A stretch of DNA of 64,000 bases from Gorillibacterium massiliense (GCF_000455485.1 NZ_CBQR020000036.1:106466-170465), one strand, 5' to 3'. Positions 43,168-52,835 are shown, numbered from the stretch's first letter. Translations and numbers: made by a program. Notes: generated by a model not told the origin, from the sequence alone.

Positions 43168-44238
43168 TTATTTCAATTCAACGACCCAGTTGAAGGGATC
43201 TTCAATAGTGCCGTATTGAATGCCTGTGATGGTGTCGTAGACTTTGGATGAGATTTCGCCGGTTTCCCCGTTGTTGATCGGGATGACTTTATCGCCCCAG
43301 CGCATCTCTCCGATTGGGGAAATAACCGCAGCCGTACCCGTGCCGAAGGCTTCCTCCAACGTACCGTCGAGATGAGCCTTGTAGAGTTCATCAATGGAAA
43401 CTTGACGTTCCTCTACGGGTACTCCCCACTCCTGCAGCAGATGGATGACGGAATCCCGGGTGATGCCGTTCAAAATGCTGCCGGTCAGCGCCGGAGTGAC
43501 CACGATGCCGTTTATTTTAAAGAAGACGTTCATGCTTCCGACTTCTTCGATGTATTTGCCGTGCAGGGCGTCGAGCCACAACACTTGCGTATAGCCAACT
43601 TTGTTGGCTTCCTGTTGAGCGACAAGGCTCGCGGCGTAGTTGCCAGCGGTTTTGGCCATACCGGTGCCGCCTTTAACGGTTCGGACATACTCGGATTCCA
43701 CGAAGATTTTAACCGGATGAATGCCTTCGGCGTAATAGGAGCCAACCGGCGACAAAATGATCATGAATCGGTATTTGGTGGAAGGCGCGACGCCCAGATT
43801 GGGTTGGGTCGCGATAACAAACGGACGGATGTATAAGGATGTGCCCTCAGTCGATGGAATCCAATCTTGATCAACCTGCAAGAGCGCTTGCAGTGCTTCA
43901 TGGAACATCTCTTCATCGATGGGCGGAATGCACATCCGATAGTTGGATTGATTCAAGCGTTTCGCGTTCATATCTGGACGGAACATCAGAATGCGGCCAT
44001 CTTCAGTACGGTATGCTTTCAACCCCTCGAATATCGATTGGCCGTAGTGAAATACTTTCGCAGCCGGGTCCAAAACTAAGGGTTGGTATGGAGTAATTCT
44101 CGGGTCATGCCATCCGTTTTCTGTGTCATAATCGAGGATGAACATGTGATCGGTATAATACTTGCCGAAAACCAATTGATCTTCTGACGGTTTCGATTTT
44201 GCTGCTTTGGTTCGTTCTACAGGAATGGTGTAAGCCAT
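43168..44238 (-). CDS. ilvE: branched-chain amino acid aminotransferase
   Basis: 356 residues, full length for class IV BCAT. The PLP lysine lies in KGGTGMAKTAGNYAASLVAQ. Other conserved blocks are YGQSIFEGLKAYRTEDGRIL, MCIPPIDEEMFHEAL and GSILNGITRDSVIHLL. It catalyses reversible transfer between glutamate and the keto acids of leucine, isoleucine and valine. It is transcribed away from a LysR-type gene across a 124-bp gap, so that regulator may control it. Its terminator follows at 43120-43148. Confidence 0.96.
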   Translation of the reverse strand: MAYTIPVERTKAAKSKPSEDQLVFGKYYTDHMFILDYDTENGWHDPRITPYQPLVLDPAAKVFHYGQSIFEGLKAYRTEDGRILMFRPDMNAKRLNQSNYRMCIPPIDEEMFHEALQALLQVDQDWIPSTEGTSLYIRPFVIATQPNLGVAPSTKYRFMIILSPVGSYYAEGIHPVKIFVESEYVRTVKGGTGMAKTAGNYAASLVAQQEANKVGYTQVLWLDALHGKYIEEVGSMNVFFKINGIVVTPALTGSILNGITRDSVIHLLQEWGVPVEERQVSIDELYKAHLDGTLEEAFGTGTAAVISPIGEMRWGDKVIPINNGETGEISSKVYDTITGIQYGTIEDPFNWVVELK

Positions 44239-44362
44239 TGCGATTTTGCGCTCCCTTCGCGATTAACTGTCTAGTTGAATAGTACCACTCTTTTAATTAT
44301 ATTTAAAATATCTATTTTATTAGATTCGCATACTTTTCAGGTATGGGTCAAGGGGGATTCCA

Positions 44363-45271
44363 ATGGATATCCGGCAGATTCGCTACTTCTTAACCATTGC
44401 ACAAGAAGGTCAAATCACTCGTGCGGCAAAAGTGTTGAACATGGAGCAGCCGCCCCTAAGCCGTCAGCTTAAGCTGATGGAGGAAGAATTAGGCGTAACG
44501 CTGTTCGACCGCAGCGGCAACCGCCTGAACTTAACCCATGCCGGTGAACTGATGCAGCAAAAAGCCGAAGCGCTTCTCTTGCAGCTACACGAGTCGATTC
44601 AGGAGGTTAAAGAGCTGGATAAAGGCATCCGCGGCTCCCTCTCTATCGGATCGGTTGTTTCCTGCATCTCGCTATTGCCTGAACGCATCCGTCTCTTTCG
44701 GGAACATTATCCTCTTGTTACCTTTATTATTCGCGAAGGTGACCATTTTCTTCTGGACGAAATGCTGGATAAACGAAATATCGAATTGATTGTCGCCAGG
44801 CTTCCTTTCGAAGCCGCAACCGTATCGAAATCCTACGGAATCATGCCTCTTCCCTCCGACCCTTTTGTTGCTATAGTCCCCAGCCAATGGAATCTCAGTC
44901 CGATGCAGGATACGATCCTCATGCGGGAGCTGATGGATTATCCTTTTTTAACGTTGAAATCAGATAAAACGACAGGCATGCATGAAAAAGTGATGCGGGA
45001 ATGCCGGCGTCACGGGTTCGAGCCCCAGGTTATCAGCGAATGCTCCAGCGTGGCGATTATTATCGCCTTGGTAGCGGCAGGCATAGGGGCAACGGTTTTA
45101 CCGAAATCCGTCATGGCATCCTTTCCTCTCGCTTCTATCCGAGTATTAGCCTTATCCGATGTAGAGCTGCAATCTGATGTTGGTATTGTGTGGTTAAAAG
45201 ACCGCTACCTGTCCAAGGCCGCTCGACAATTTATCGCAGATTTCGCAGAAATAACACCCTTTAGCAGCTAA
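44363..45271 (+). CDS. LysR-family transcriptional regulator
   Basis: 302 residues. The N-terminal HTH reads MDIRQIRYFLTIAQEGQITR-AAKVLNMEQPPLSRQLKLM, followed by a linker helix and a periplasmic-binding-like effector domain (about 92-295). Late conserved text is IALVAAGIGATVLPKSVM. AAGGGGGA precedes the ATG. The divergent arrangement with ilvE suggests regulation of that gene; the inducer is unknown. The 124-bp gap contains A/T-rich near-palindromic sequence around 44299-44311 but no clear operator. Confidence 0.92.
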   Translation: MDIRQIRYFLTIAQEGQITRAAKVLNMEQPPLSRQLKLMEEELGVTLFDRSGNRLNLTHAGELMQQKAEALLLQLHESIQEVKELDKGIRGSLSIGSVVSCISLLPERIRLFREHYPLVTFIIREGDHFLLDEMLDKRNIELIVARLPFEAATVSKSYGIMPLPSDPFVAIVPSQWNLSPMQDTILMRELMDYPFLTLKSDKTTGMHEKVMRECRRHGFEPQVISECSSVAIIIALVAAGIGATVLPKSVMASFPLASIRVLALSDVELQSDVGIVWLKDRYLSKAARQFIADFAEITPFSS

Positions 45272-45343
45272 AAACTTGGTATAATAGGTCGTTGCAAAAT
45301 CTACAGAGAATCATTTTCATTTATACAGGAAGGCAGGATTAGC

Positions 45344-46426
45344 ATGAGATTAGTATCTACTCCCTATTTGCAATCCGGTCAACAGCTAGCTCGAACGATC
45401 TACAGCGAGAATGGTACCGTTCTTTTGGGTGTAGGTGTGGAACTGACTGACAGAATGATTCAACGGCTTGCCACTTATGGCATACCGGGGGTTTATATTG
45501 AGGATAAAGTCTCGGAGGGGATCATTCCGGAAGAAGCGATATCGGAAAAAACCCGCAGCTTCGCCATCAACACCATCTATTCGACGATGACCAAATTGAT
45601 GGATGAACCAAAAAGCAGGCAAGCCATTCTTCCCTTATCCATAGGCAAGCAGTACAGAGATATGATTAAACTGATTATGGATGAGCTGCAGGCGAAGCCG
45701 AATTCGATGATCAACCTCACTCATATTTTTTCCAAGGACTCCTATCTCTATCACCATTCGGTAAATGTTGCCATAACCTGTATTACAATGGGCATGTCCA
45801 TCGGGCTCAATCAGCCTCAGCTTATTGATTTGGGGCTCGGCGCCATTTTGCACGACATCGGTAAAGTTTCTGTTCCTTCCTCCATCTTGAATAAACCGGG
45901 CCCTCTGAATGCGGAGGAGTGGGAAGTTATGATGGAGCATCCTCGCACGGGGTTTGATATTTTACGGAAAAACGATGAGATTTCCCTTCTTGGCGCCCAC
46001 ATTGCCTTGCAGCATCATGAAAAAGAAGACGGCTCAGGGTATCCGCGGAAAATGACTGGCGAGGACATTCATCTGTATGGTAAGATCGCCGCGATTGCCG
46101 ATGTATACGAAGCTCTGACGGCATCGCGCCCTTATAAGCCGCCCCTGCCGCCTCATGAAGCCATTGAATACATCATGGGCAATGGCGGACATCATTTCAA
46201 TTATGAGATGGTAAAAGTGTTTTGCCGTCGCATGTCCCCCTACCCGATTGGCTCGACGGTTCATCTGTCCACAGGTGAGACAGGGATCGTCACGGAAGTG
46301 AACCCTGAGCACCCGTTGCGACCTATCCTTCGCATTATTAAGAACGAAAACCAGGAACCGTTAACGGTACCGTTTGACCTTGATTTACGAAAAAGATTGA
46401 CGGTGTTGGTGACAGGCGTCTCGTAG
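45344..46426 (+). CDS. HD-GYP domain cyclic-di-GMP phosphodiesterase
   Basis: 360 residues. An N-terminal domain (about 1-110) is followed by the HD-GYP domain (about 125-320) with all expected residues: LHDIGK (His170, Asp171), MEHPRTG (His199), ALQHHEKEDGSGYPRKMTGE (His224/225 and GYP) and IADVYEALTASRPYKP. A small beta-rich C-terminal part (about 305-360, GSTVHLSTGETGIVTEVN) resembles the PilZ-independent tails of Bacillales members. It degrades cyclic di-GMP and so affects motility and matrix. Monocistronic. Confidence 0.94.
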   Translation: MRLVSTPYLQSGQQLARTIYSENGTVLLGVGVELTDRMIQRLATYGIPGVYIEDKVSEGIIPEEAISEKTRSFAINTIYSTMTKLMDEPKSRQAILPLSIGKQYRDMIKLIMDELQAKPNSMINLTHIFSKDSYLYHHSVNVAITCITMGMSIGLNQPQLIDLGLGAILHDIGKVSVPSSILNKPGPLNAEEWEVMMEHPRTGFDILRKNDEISLLGAHIALQHHEKEDGSGYPRKMTGEDIHLYGKIAAIADVYEALTASRPYKPPLPPHEAIEYIMGNGGHHFNYEMVKVFCRRMSPYPIGSTVHLSTGETGIVTEVNPEHPLRPILRIIKNENQEPLTVPFDLDLRKRLTVLVTGVS

Positions 46427-46456
46427 ATCTCCCACATCAGAATGGCAAGAGCGTAA

Positions 46457-46482
46457 AGAGAGCTGAAGGGCTCTCTTTTTTG
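46457..46482 (+). terminator. terminator of the HD-GYP gene
   Basis: AGAGAGC (46457-46463) pairs with GCTCTCT (46470-46476), followed by TTTTTTG. Confidence 0.85.
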
Positions 46483-46493
46483 TGCAACATTTT

Positions 46494-46525
46494 AAAGTTA
46501 ACATAATAAATATTATGTTAACTTT
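46494..46525. repeat. 32-base perfect palindrome upstream of the gerA operon
   Basis: AAAGTTAACATAATA-AA-TATTATGTTAACTTT. Its 18-base core equals 41849-41866. It lies between the HD-GYP terminator and the germination operon, where the operon promoter should be, so it may be an operator. Confidence 0.65.
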
Positions 46526-46642
46526 AGAATAATAATATAAGGATTATTGGCTAAAGGTTCTCTTACCCGCTTATTTCCATTACATCTGCATAGGATTGGG
46601 GGCATTGGAAATACTTTCGGAGGTATCCAGGAGGTGACGGGG

Positions 46643-48088
46643 ATGGAAGCTCTGACCGGACGTTTGCCGGAAGATATCAGCGAGCTTAAAACGCGGATGG
46701 GTGAAAGTCCGGATTTTATCGTCCGGGAGCTGGTGCTGGTCAGTCAACAACATATGGCCATTTTTTATGTGGATGGTATGGTGGACAAACCTGCACTTCA
46801 AGATAGCATCCTCCATCCTCTACTCCACCGGATCGCGGAAGATAACGTTACCCTCACCCTTCTGCAGGAAAGCATTCTCGATACCGGCGAAATCAATTTG
46901 GTTGACTCCTATCCAAATGCTTTGGATCAGATCGTTGCAGGGGATGTACTCCTCTTGCTGGAAGGCAGCGCTTCCGGCTTGCTGGTGGCTATTCCCGGTT
47001 GGAAGGATCGTTCCATCGAAGAATCGAAAACCCAATCCCTCGTCCGCGGCCCCCAGGATGCCTTCACTGAGACGCTGCGCACCAATACGACGATGATCCG
47101 GCGGAGAATCCGCGACACCCGGCTGCGCCTAACCAATTTCAAAATTGGAAAAATTACGAAAACCTCCGTTACGGTTATGTATCTCGAAGGGTGCGCCGAC
47201 GCCACTTTGATCGCGAACCTCACGACTCAGCTTAACCAAATTAAAGTCGACCGCATCATTGAGGGGCAGTATTTGGAAGAAATCTTGCTTTTGGACATGA
47301 AACCTCTAACCATTTTCCCGAGAATTTATAACACCGATCGGCCTGATGTCATCGCCTCCGGCATCATGGAGGGGAAGATTGCCATTCTGACGGATGGCAC
47401 CCCCTTTGTATTGATGCTTCCTGCTCTTTTCACCGATTTTATCCAATCCGCGGAAGACTATTATCAAACTGCCGTATACGGCTCGTTATTGCGACTCTTG
47501 CGATACATGTCATTGTTCATCGGCCTGCTGGCGCCGTCGATCTATATCGCTCTTACTACCTTCCATCAAGATATGCTGCCGACGCAGCTCCTCCTCAGTC
47601 TGGCAGCCCAACGGGAAGGCATCCCTTTCCCTGCTTTTATCGAAGCCATGCTGATGGAGATCACCTTTGAAATTCTGCGCGAAGCCGGGATCCGCATGCC
47701 CCGCGCCGTCGGGTCAGCCGTTTCTATCGTCGGTACCATCGTCATTGGACAGGCAGCTGTCGATGCCAGTATCGTCTCTCCTGCCATGGTGATTATTGTA
47801 TCGATTACGGCCATCGCCAGTTTTATCATTCCGGCCTATACCATGTCTGTACCGGTTCGTTTATTGCGCTTTTTCTTTATGGGAATGGCCGCTATATTGG
47901 GCGTATATGGCTTGACGATCGGTTTCATCATTTTGACGGTTCATCTATGCTCTTTACAATCCTTTGGCATTCCGTACATGAAGCCCGTGGCACCCTTTCG
48001 AAAAAATGCGAATCGGGATGCGATCTTTCGGTTTCCTTATCGCAACCGCAAACAGCAAACCGCAACCGCAAAGGGAAACAAGCCATGA
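46643..48088 (+). CDS. spore germination receptor subunit A (GerA/GerKA family)
   Basis: 481 residues from ATG 46643, with AGGAGGTG 6 bases upstream; the longer frame starts before this site. The N-terminal soluble domain (about 1-230) and C-terminal membrane domain (about 245-430, four to five helices) follow the GerA plan. Conserved text includes LRTNTTMIRRRIRDTRLRL, EGCADATLIANL and PTQLLLSLAAQREGIPFPAF. It sits in the inner membrane of the spore and binds the nutrient germinant with the B and C subunits. First gene of a five-gene operon. Confidence 0.95.
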   Translation: MEALTGRLPEDISELKTRMGESPDFIVRELVLVSQQHMAIFYVDGMVDKPALQDSILHPLLHRIAEDNVTLTLLQESILDTGEINLVDSYPNALDQIVAGDVLLLLEGSASGLLVAIPGWKDRSIEESKTQSLVRGPQDAFTETLRTNTTMIRRRIRDTRLRLTNFKIGKITKTSVTVMYLEGCADATLIANLTTQLNQIKVDRIIEGQYLEEILLLDMKPLTIFPRIYNTDRPDVIASGIMEGKIAILTDGTPFVLMLPALFTDFIQSAEDYYQTAVYGSLLRLLRYMSLFIGLLAPSIYIALTTFHQDMLPTQLLLSLAAQREGIPFPAFIEAMLMEITFEILREAGIRMPRAVGSAVSIVGTIVIGQAAVDASIVSPAMVIIVSITAIASFIIPAYTMSVPVRLLRFFFMGMAAILGVYGLTIGFIILTVHLCSLQSFGIPYMKPVAPFRKNANRDAIFRFPYRNRKQQTATAKGNKP

Positions 48089-49290
48089 AGCCAATAGGAC
48101 GCTTGATGAAGACGTTTGTCGGGCTTTGCGTTCTACTTTCTACCGCCGGGTGCTGGAATGCCAGAGAGCTTAACGAATTGTCCGTCGCTCTCGCCATGGG
48201 GATCGACAAAGACGGAGATGGCCAATATATCGTTTCCTTCCAAAGCGTAGACCCAACGCAAATGTCTTACCGCAAGACCGTTGAGCGGTCGCCGACTATT
48301 CTATATTCCGAAAAAGCCTCTACCATCTTCGAGGCGATTCGCAAGATGTCGACTAAAGTGTCTCGCCGAATCTATGTGGCCCACCTCCGGCTTATCGTAT
48401 TTAGCGAGGAAGTAGCTCGGGATGGGCTGAAAGCCCCCCTCGACCTTCTTTTTCGCGATCATGAGGTTCGCCCGGATTTCTTTATCACCATAGTGCGAGG
48501 GAAACATAAAGCGCGTGATGTCATGGGCTTTGTTGCGCCAACTGAGGTTTTACCCGCCATGGACATGTACAAATCGTTGAAGGTTTCGGAAGCGGCGTGG
48601 GCGCCGACGGTGGCCGTCAATGTAAAAGACTTTTTGGAAATGCTGGTGAAGGAAGGTCAAGATCCGATTCTCACTGGAATGACGTTTATCGGAGATTTGA
48701 AGAAGGGACTACGGAAATCAAACGTAGCGCAACCACTATCGATAGCGGAATACAAGTATATGGGGATCGGCGTAATGGAACAAGACCGTTTAGTCGGGTG
48801 GTTGAACGAGGATGAGAGCAAAGTTTACAACTATATCACCAATAATATTACCAGTACGATCGGGAAAGTAAAATGTCCTCATGGTGAACACGAGATCGCA
48901 CTAGAAATCACTCATGCCCATGTTAAAATGGTGCCTTCTATCAAGGATGACAAACCGTCCATGAAGCTAAAAGTGACGATTGACGCAAACGTAGGGGAAG
49001 CCGGATGCAATATTGATTTATCCAAGGAAGCCACCCTTGTCGAGCTTCAGGAGGCCGGCAAGGAAGTCGTAAGGAAGCTGTTTACTGGATCGATTCGCAA
49101 GGTGCAGAAATACGGCCCCGATATTTTCGGTTTCGGCGAAGCCTTCCACCGTAAGTATCCCTCCACCTGGCATAAGTGGAAAGACACTTGGCAGGAGCGG
49201 TTCAAAACGATGCCGGTGGAGATCGAAACGGACTATCATATCCGCTATATTGGCAGAATCATCGATCCTTTCGGACCGGAAAAGGAGTGA
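48085..49290 (+). CDS. spore germination receptor subunit C lipoprotein (GerC family)
   Basis: 401 residues from ATG 48085, overlapping the previous stop (ATGA). The signal peptide ends in LLSTAGC (Cys23), and GCWNARELNELSVALAMGID is the family's opening block. The C-terminal Ger(x)C domain ends with FHRKYPSTWHKWKDTWQERF. It is the lipid-anchored subunit of the germinant receptor on the outer face of the spore's inner membrane. Five bases before the next ATG. Confidence 0.95.
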   Translation: MKPIGRLMKTFVGLCVLLSTAGCWNARELNELSVALAMGIDKDGDGQYIVSFQSVDPTQMSYRKTVERSPTILYSEKASTIFEAIRKMSTKVSRRIYVAHLRLIVFSEEVARDGLKAPLDLLFRDHEVRPDFFITIVRGKHKARDVMGFVAPTEVLPAMDMYKSLKVSEAAWAPTVAVNVKDFLEMLVKEGQDPILTGMTFIGDLKKGLRKSNVAQPLSIAEYKYMGIGVMEQDRLVGWLNEDESKVYNYITNNITSTIGKVKCPHGEHEIALEITHAHVKMVPSIKDDKPSMKLKVTIDANVGEAGCNIDLSKEATLVELQEAGKEVVRKLFTGSIRKVQKYGPDIFGFGEAFHRKYPSTWHKWKDTWQERFKTMPVEIETDYHIRYIGRIIDPFGPEKE

Positions 49291-49295
49291 CTGGA

Positions 49296-49523
49296 ATGCT
49301 GATGCTTATCATGTTGATCGCCGTAGCGGCGGCGTTTTGGGAATACAAAAGCTTGCGAGCTGAGAAACGAAAGCGGGAAATCGCCGTCAGCGCTTGTTTT
49401 CTTGCAATTGGCGTCATGTTTGGGACGATCAGTTTAATCAAAAAAGAGCTGCCCAGTCCGATGCGCGCCCTTGAGCATTTACTTCAACCGGCCAGTGATT
49501 TTCTTACGAGCATGCTATCTTGA
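49296..49523 (+). CDS. small two-helix membrane protein of the ger operon
   Basis: 75 residues. ATG 49296 has AAGGAGTG 6 bases upstream. Two hydrophobic helices (about 1-15 and 31-47) flank a Lys/Arg-rich loop (KSLRAEKRKRE). Small D-type subunits that modulate germinant receptors are known in several Bacillales ger operons, and position and size fit that role. No sequence signature confirms it. Confidence 0.7.
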   Translation: MLMLIMLIAVAAAFWEYKSLRAEKRKREIAVSACFLAIGVMFGTISLIKKELPSPMRALEHLLQPASDFLTSMLS

Positions 49524-49541
49524 ACTTGAGGCTGGGTGACT

Positions 49542-50663
49542 ATGGAACGACAACTGACGGAAAGACAAGCGGTTGCATGGTTCATCATGTTCCAAACCGG
49601 GAGTTCCTTTTTGGTGATTCCGGCTTCGATTGCGGTTGAAGCGAAGCAGGATGCCTGGCTTTCCGTTATATTGGCGGTTGTCCTGCAGTTGCTAATTCTT
49701 CCCTTGCTCGTCGCCATCGCTCGTCAGTTCAAAGAGAAAAACTTCGTCCAATATTTGCAGGGGATATTCGGCAAGTGGGTTGGACGAGGAATCGGTTTTT
49801 TCTTTATCCTTTTGTACCCCTATCTCACGTCCGCTCTGACCCTGCGTAACCTCTCCGATTTCGTCAATACGACGCTCATGCCGGAAACGCCTGCTGAAGT
49901 TCTCTATTTTTTCATGATGCTTGCCGTCGCTTACTCCGTTTTAAAAGGAGTTACCGTCTGCGGTCGTGCGGCTGAATTGCTCATCTTCATCGTTTTTGTC
50001 ATGATTTTGTTGGTTGCGGTGAGTCTGCTTTCCAGCCTCAAGATAGAGAATGTCCTTCCTGTTTTTGAATTCGGATGGAAGCCTGTTATGCGTGGAGCCA
50101 TCCCTCTCCTTGCGTTTCCCTACCTGGAAAATATCTTCCTCCTATTTTTCGTTCCGCACATCGGCTACGCCCATTGGAAAAATGTCGTCATTCGCAGTTC
50201 TCTATTCAGCGGGCTTATCTTTTTCCTCGTCACCTTCTTTTGCATAAGCGTCCTCAGCTATGGCACAACGACTAATTTAAGCTTTCCAAGCTTCTTTATC
50301 GTCCGCACCATCACCATCAAAATGTTTTATGAGCGCTATGAGGTGTTGATTACCGTTATGTGGTTCATCACGATCTTTATGCGCATCTCGCTGTGCATGA
50401 TTGTAACGGTTGAAGGCTTCGGCGATCTGTTTCAACTCAAGAAACCGCAGGCTCTGGCTATTCCATTATCCCTACTCACTCTCTTGCTGGCACGCATCGT
50501 TTGGCCGAATATCGCTTTCATTATCGGCTTTCTGCAAGTATGGCCGGTGCACGCCATCCTGCTCGGCCTAATCTTCCCCATACTTCTTTGGATTTCAGGA
50601 CGCATAAAGCGGTTGAAGCCCGACGGAAACAACAACCTGGCGCAAACGAGGGGGGCATCATGA
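49542..50663 (+). CDS. spore germination receptor subunit B (GerB family), first copy
   Basis: 373 residues from ATG 49542 (MERQLTERQAVAWFIMFQTG). It has ten or so transmembrane helices of the APC amino-acid transporter fold used by GerB proteins. Typical text is IPASIAVEAKQDAWLSVILA and FPSFFIVRTITIKMFYERYE. It forms the germinant-binding membrane subunit. It overlaps the second gerB-like gene by 4 bases. Confidence 0.93.
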   Translation: MERQLTERQAVAWFIMFQTGSSFLVIPASIAVEAKQDAWLSVILAVVLQLLILPLLVAIARQFKEKNFVQYLQGIFGKWVGRGIGFFFILLYPYLTSALTLRNLSDFVNTTLMPETPAEVLYFFMMLAVAYSVLKGVTVCGRAAELLIFIVFVMILLVAVSLLSSLKIENVLPVFEFGWKPVMRGAIPLLAFPYLENIFLLFFVPHIGYAHWKNVVIRSSLFSGLIFFLVTFFCISVLSYGTTTNLSFPSFFIVRTITIKMFYERYEVLITVMWFITIFMRISLCMIVTVEGFGDLFQLKKPQALAIPLSLLTLLLARIVWPNIAFIIGFLQVWPVHAILLGLIFPILLWISGRIKRLKPDGNNNLAQTRGAS

Positions 50664-51760
50664 AGAAAGATCTGACCCGCCGTCAAATTGTCCTATGGTT
50701 TGTCATGTATCAGTTGGGTGACGCCTTTTTGCTTACCCCTCGATTTATGACGAAGATGGCGAAGCAGGACGCTTGGATGTCCATTTTGGTTGCAGTCGGC
50801 TTTTTCCTCTTGCTGACCCCCTTATACGCCGCCATTGCCAAGATGCAGCGAGGAGAATCCCTTCCCGCATTTCTAAACCGTCGGTTCGGGAAAATTATCG
50901 GCAAACTGTTCACCTTTGTCTTCGTTATGTGCTTTCCGTATCTGATCTTTGTCCTTTCCTTGACCGGTTTAAGCGAATTTATTGAAACGGTCATTTTCCC
51001 CGAAACTCCCGGCTTGGTCATTCGAGCCTCTATGCTGTTAGCTGTATTTTACGCACTGCGTAAAGGGTTAACGGTTATTGGCCGATCTGCTGAAATTTTA
51101 TTCCCGGTCGTCATCGCTTTGTTTTGCTTAGGGTATTTATCGCTTTTTCCCAGCGGACAGTTCGTAAACTTGTTGCCCCTATTCGAAAACGGCTGGAAAC
51201 CTATAGTCGGAGCATCCCTCGATCTCCTTGCCTACCCCTATGCAGAAGCTGTACTATTCCTATTTTTGGTGCCATCGGTTGAGTCGTCGGAAAAATGGAA
51301 GTCTCTACTGATCAAAAGTGCGTTGACCAGTGGCGGCATATTTTTGATCATGACGATTCTCTCCATCGCCGCGTTGAGCGACGGAGTCATTGCCAACCTG
51401 ATGTACCCCAGCTATTTTGTCGTCGGCATCATCAGCTATAAGGACTTTTTTGAGCGATTTGAGGTCATAGTTTCCGTGCTTTGGTTTATAACGACCTTCT
51501 TCCAAATGACGCTTTTAGCGTATGCCGCTTCCCATGGAATTGCGGAAGTCTTTCAGATGAAAGACAACCGATCGCTGCTCGTTCCCCTCTTGCTTATCGC
51601 ACTGGTCATGTCCATTTCGATATTGCCGAATGCGTCGATGGTCATCGAATCTCTGCAGGCTTGGCCTGTCTATGCATTGTTTTTCGGAATCGTGTTCCCG
51701 CTTTTTCTCTTGTTAATCGGTAAAAAGCCTAAAGCCAACGGGATAAAACAAAACGGGTAA
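50660..51760 (+). CDS. spore germination receptor subunit B (GerB family), second copy
   Basis: 366 residues from ATG 50660, whose ATGA overlaps the previous stop. It is clearly homologous to the preceding protein along its length (for example MTKMAKQDAWMSILVAVGFF, FENGWKPIVGASLDLLAYPY and SYFVVGIISYKDFFERFEVI), so the pair arose by tandem duplication. Two B subunits in one operon suggest alternative receptors sharing A and C. The last 32 bases overlap the convergent membrane-protein gene. Confidence 0.93.
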   Translation: MKKDLTRRQIVLWFVMYQLGDAFLLTPRFMTKMAKQDAWMSILVAVGFFLLLTPLYAAIAKMQRGESLPAFLNRRFGKIIGKLFTFVFVMCFPYLIFVLSLTGLSEFIETVIFPETPGLVIRASMLLAVFYALRKGLTVIGRSAEILFPVVIALFCLGYLSLFPSGQFVNLLPLFENGWKPIVGASLDLLAYPYAEAVLFLFLVPSVESSEKWKSLLIKSALTSGGIFLIMTILSIAALSDGVIANLMYPSYFVVGIISYKDFFERFEVIVSVLWFITTFFQMTLLAYAASHGIAEVFQMKDNRSLLVPLLLIALVMSISILPNASMVIESLQAWPVYALFFGIVFPLFLLLIGKKPKANGIKQNG

Positions 51761-52835
51761 ACAAATAGGCTCCTGTGAGATAAGCGGCAAAGGCGACTCC
51801 GTCCACAATCAGGGCGTTCCAGATGAGGCTCAGCTTATCTGTACCGGCAAGAGCAATGACGAGTCCGGCGGATTGAGCGGCTAACACGAGGAAAGAGTCC
51901 AATAGCGGCCTGTACCACCCGGAGCTCTTGCGCCAGTAACCGCCGAATAAGATGAACATAAGGATATTAGCGGCAAAAAAAGCGAGAATCCACGAGGTCT
52001 CCACAAAGGTATCGCCGACCGTTTCGATATGCCAGTCCGGAATCCACAACCACCCGGCAAGACCGTTAACCGCGAGTAGTGCGAAGTAACCCCATTTACG
52101 CACGCCGTTTACAGCAGCAAGTTTTTCGGTTCTGGCTGTTTTGAGCTGACGCCGCCACATCCGTGGCGGATTGGTTTCACTGTAGCCGACGTGTCCATCG
52201 AGATTTTCCTCATACGTATGCTTGGCGATCTGCCCATAGCAGTGTTTATATTCTTCGGCCGGCATTGTTCCGATATATTCGTCGCTTGCGTAGACCGGAA
52301 TGCCGTGTTGTCGGTAAATAGTCAACCATTCCTTAAGCCGGGCGGGATCGTCCTCTTGAAAAAGGGCGAACTGCAGCCTGCCACCCTTATCCGTCCATTT
52401 CATCACCAGACTGGCGCCGATCCAGTAGTCTCCGGGGCGTTGGTCCGCATTCACCCGATAACGCGCTGTTTTAGCCAACAAGATTTCCTTCATGCTGCTG
52501 TATGGGATAAAGAGTTCCCGGGCATTACCCGTTCTGCGGTTGATGAGAGAGGTAGAATAGCCGTCTTGACGCATTTCGTTTTTAAACGAGAGGGGATCAG
52601 GAGATTGAAGCTTGCCGAAGGTGTACCACCCTAGCCCAGCCATGACCAGGCCGAATATAAACAACAGGAAAGCCGGCATCCGCCCATCCTGCAAGAACCA
52701 GACATAGGCCGCTAAGCCCCACAACCCGAGTGCAGTCAATGCGGAAGCGATAGCTACACCTTTCATGATGTTTTTTTGCTGAGAGGATCGGGGTGGAGCC
52801 TCTTTGCCTTCTTTTCCTTCACGCATTTCCATCAT
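51729..52835 (-). CDS. membrane protein with PH-like middle domain, unknown function
   Basis: 368 residues from ATG 52835, where GGAAGGG lies upstream; TTG 52877 and neighbouring ATGs are alternatives. There are two helices near the N-terminus (about 22-65) and four near the C-terminus (about 238-365), on either side of a soluble stretch (about 75-200). That stretch (RELFIPYSSMKEILLAKTAR, then LFQEDDPARLKEWLTIYRQH) resembles bacterial PH domains. No partner gene is evident. It overlaps gerB copy 2 tail-to-tail. 52836-52991 holds nothing else of note. Confidence 0.6.
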   Translation of the reverse strand: MMEMREGKEGKEAPPRSSQQKNIMKGVAIASALTALGLWGLAAYVWFLQDGRMPAFLLFIFGLVMAGLGWYTFGKLQSPDPLSFKNEMRQDGYSTSLINRRTGNARELFIPYSSMKEILLAKTARYRVNADQRPGDYWIGASLVMKWTDKGGRLQFALFQEDDPARLKEWLTIYRQHGIPVYASDEYIGTMPAEEYKHCYGQIAKHTYEENLDGHVGYSETNPPRMWRRQLKTARTEKLAAVNGVRKWGYFALLAVNGLAGWLWIPDWHIETVGDTFVETSWILAFFAANILMFILFGGYWRKSSGWYRPLLDSFLVLAAQSAGLVIALAGTDKLSLIWNALIVDGVAFAAYLTGAYLFTRFVLSRWL

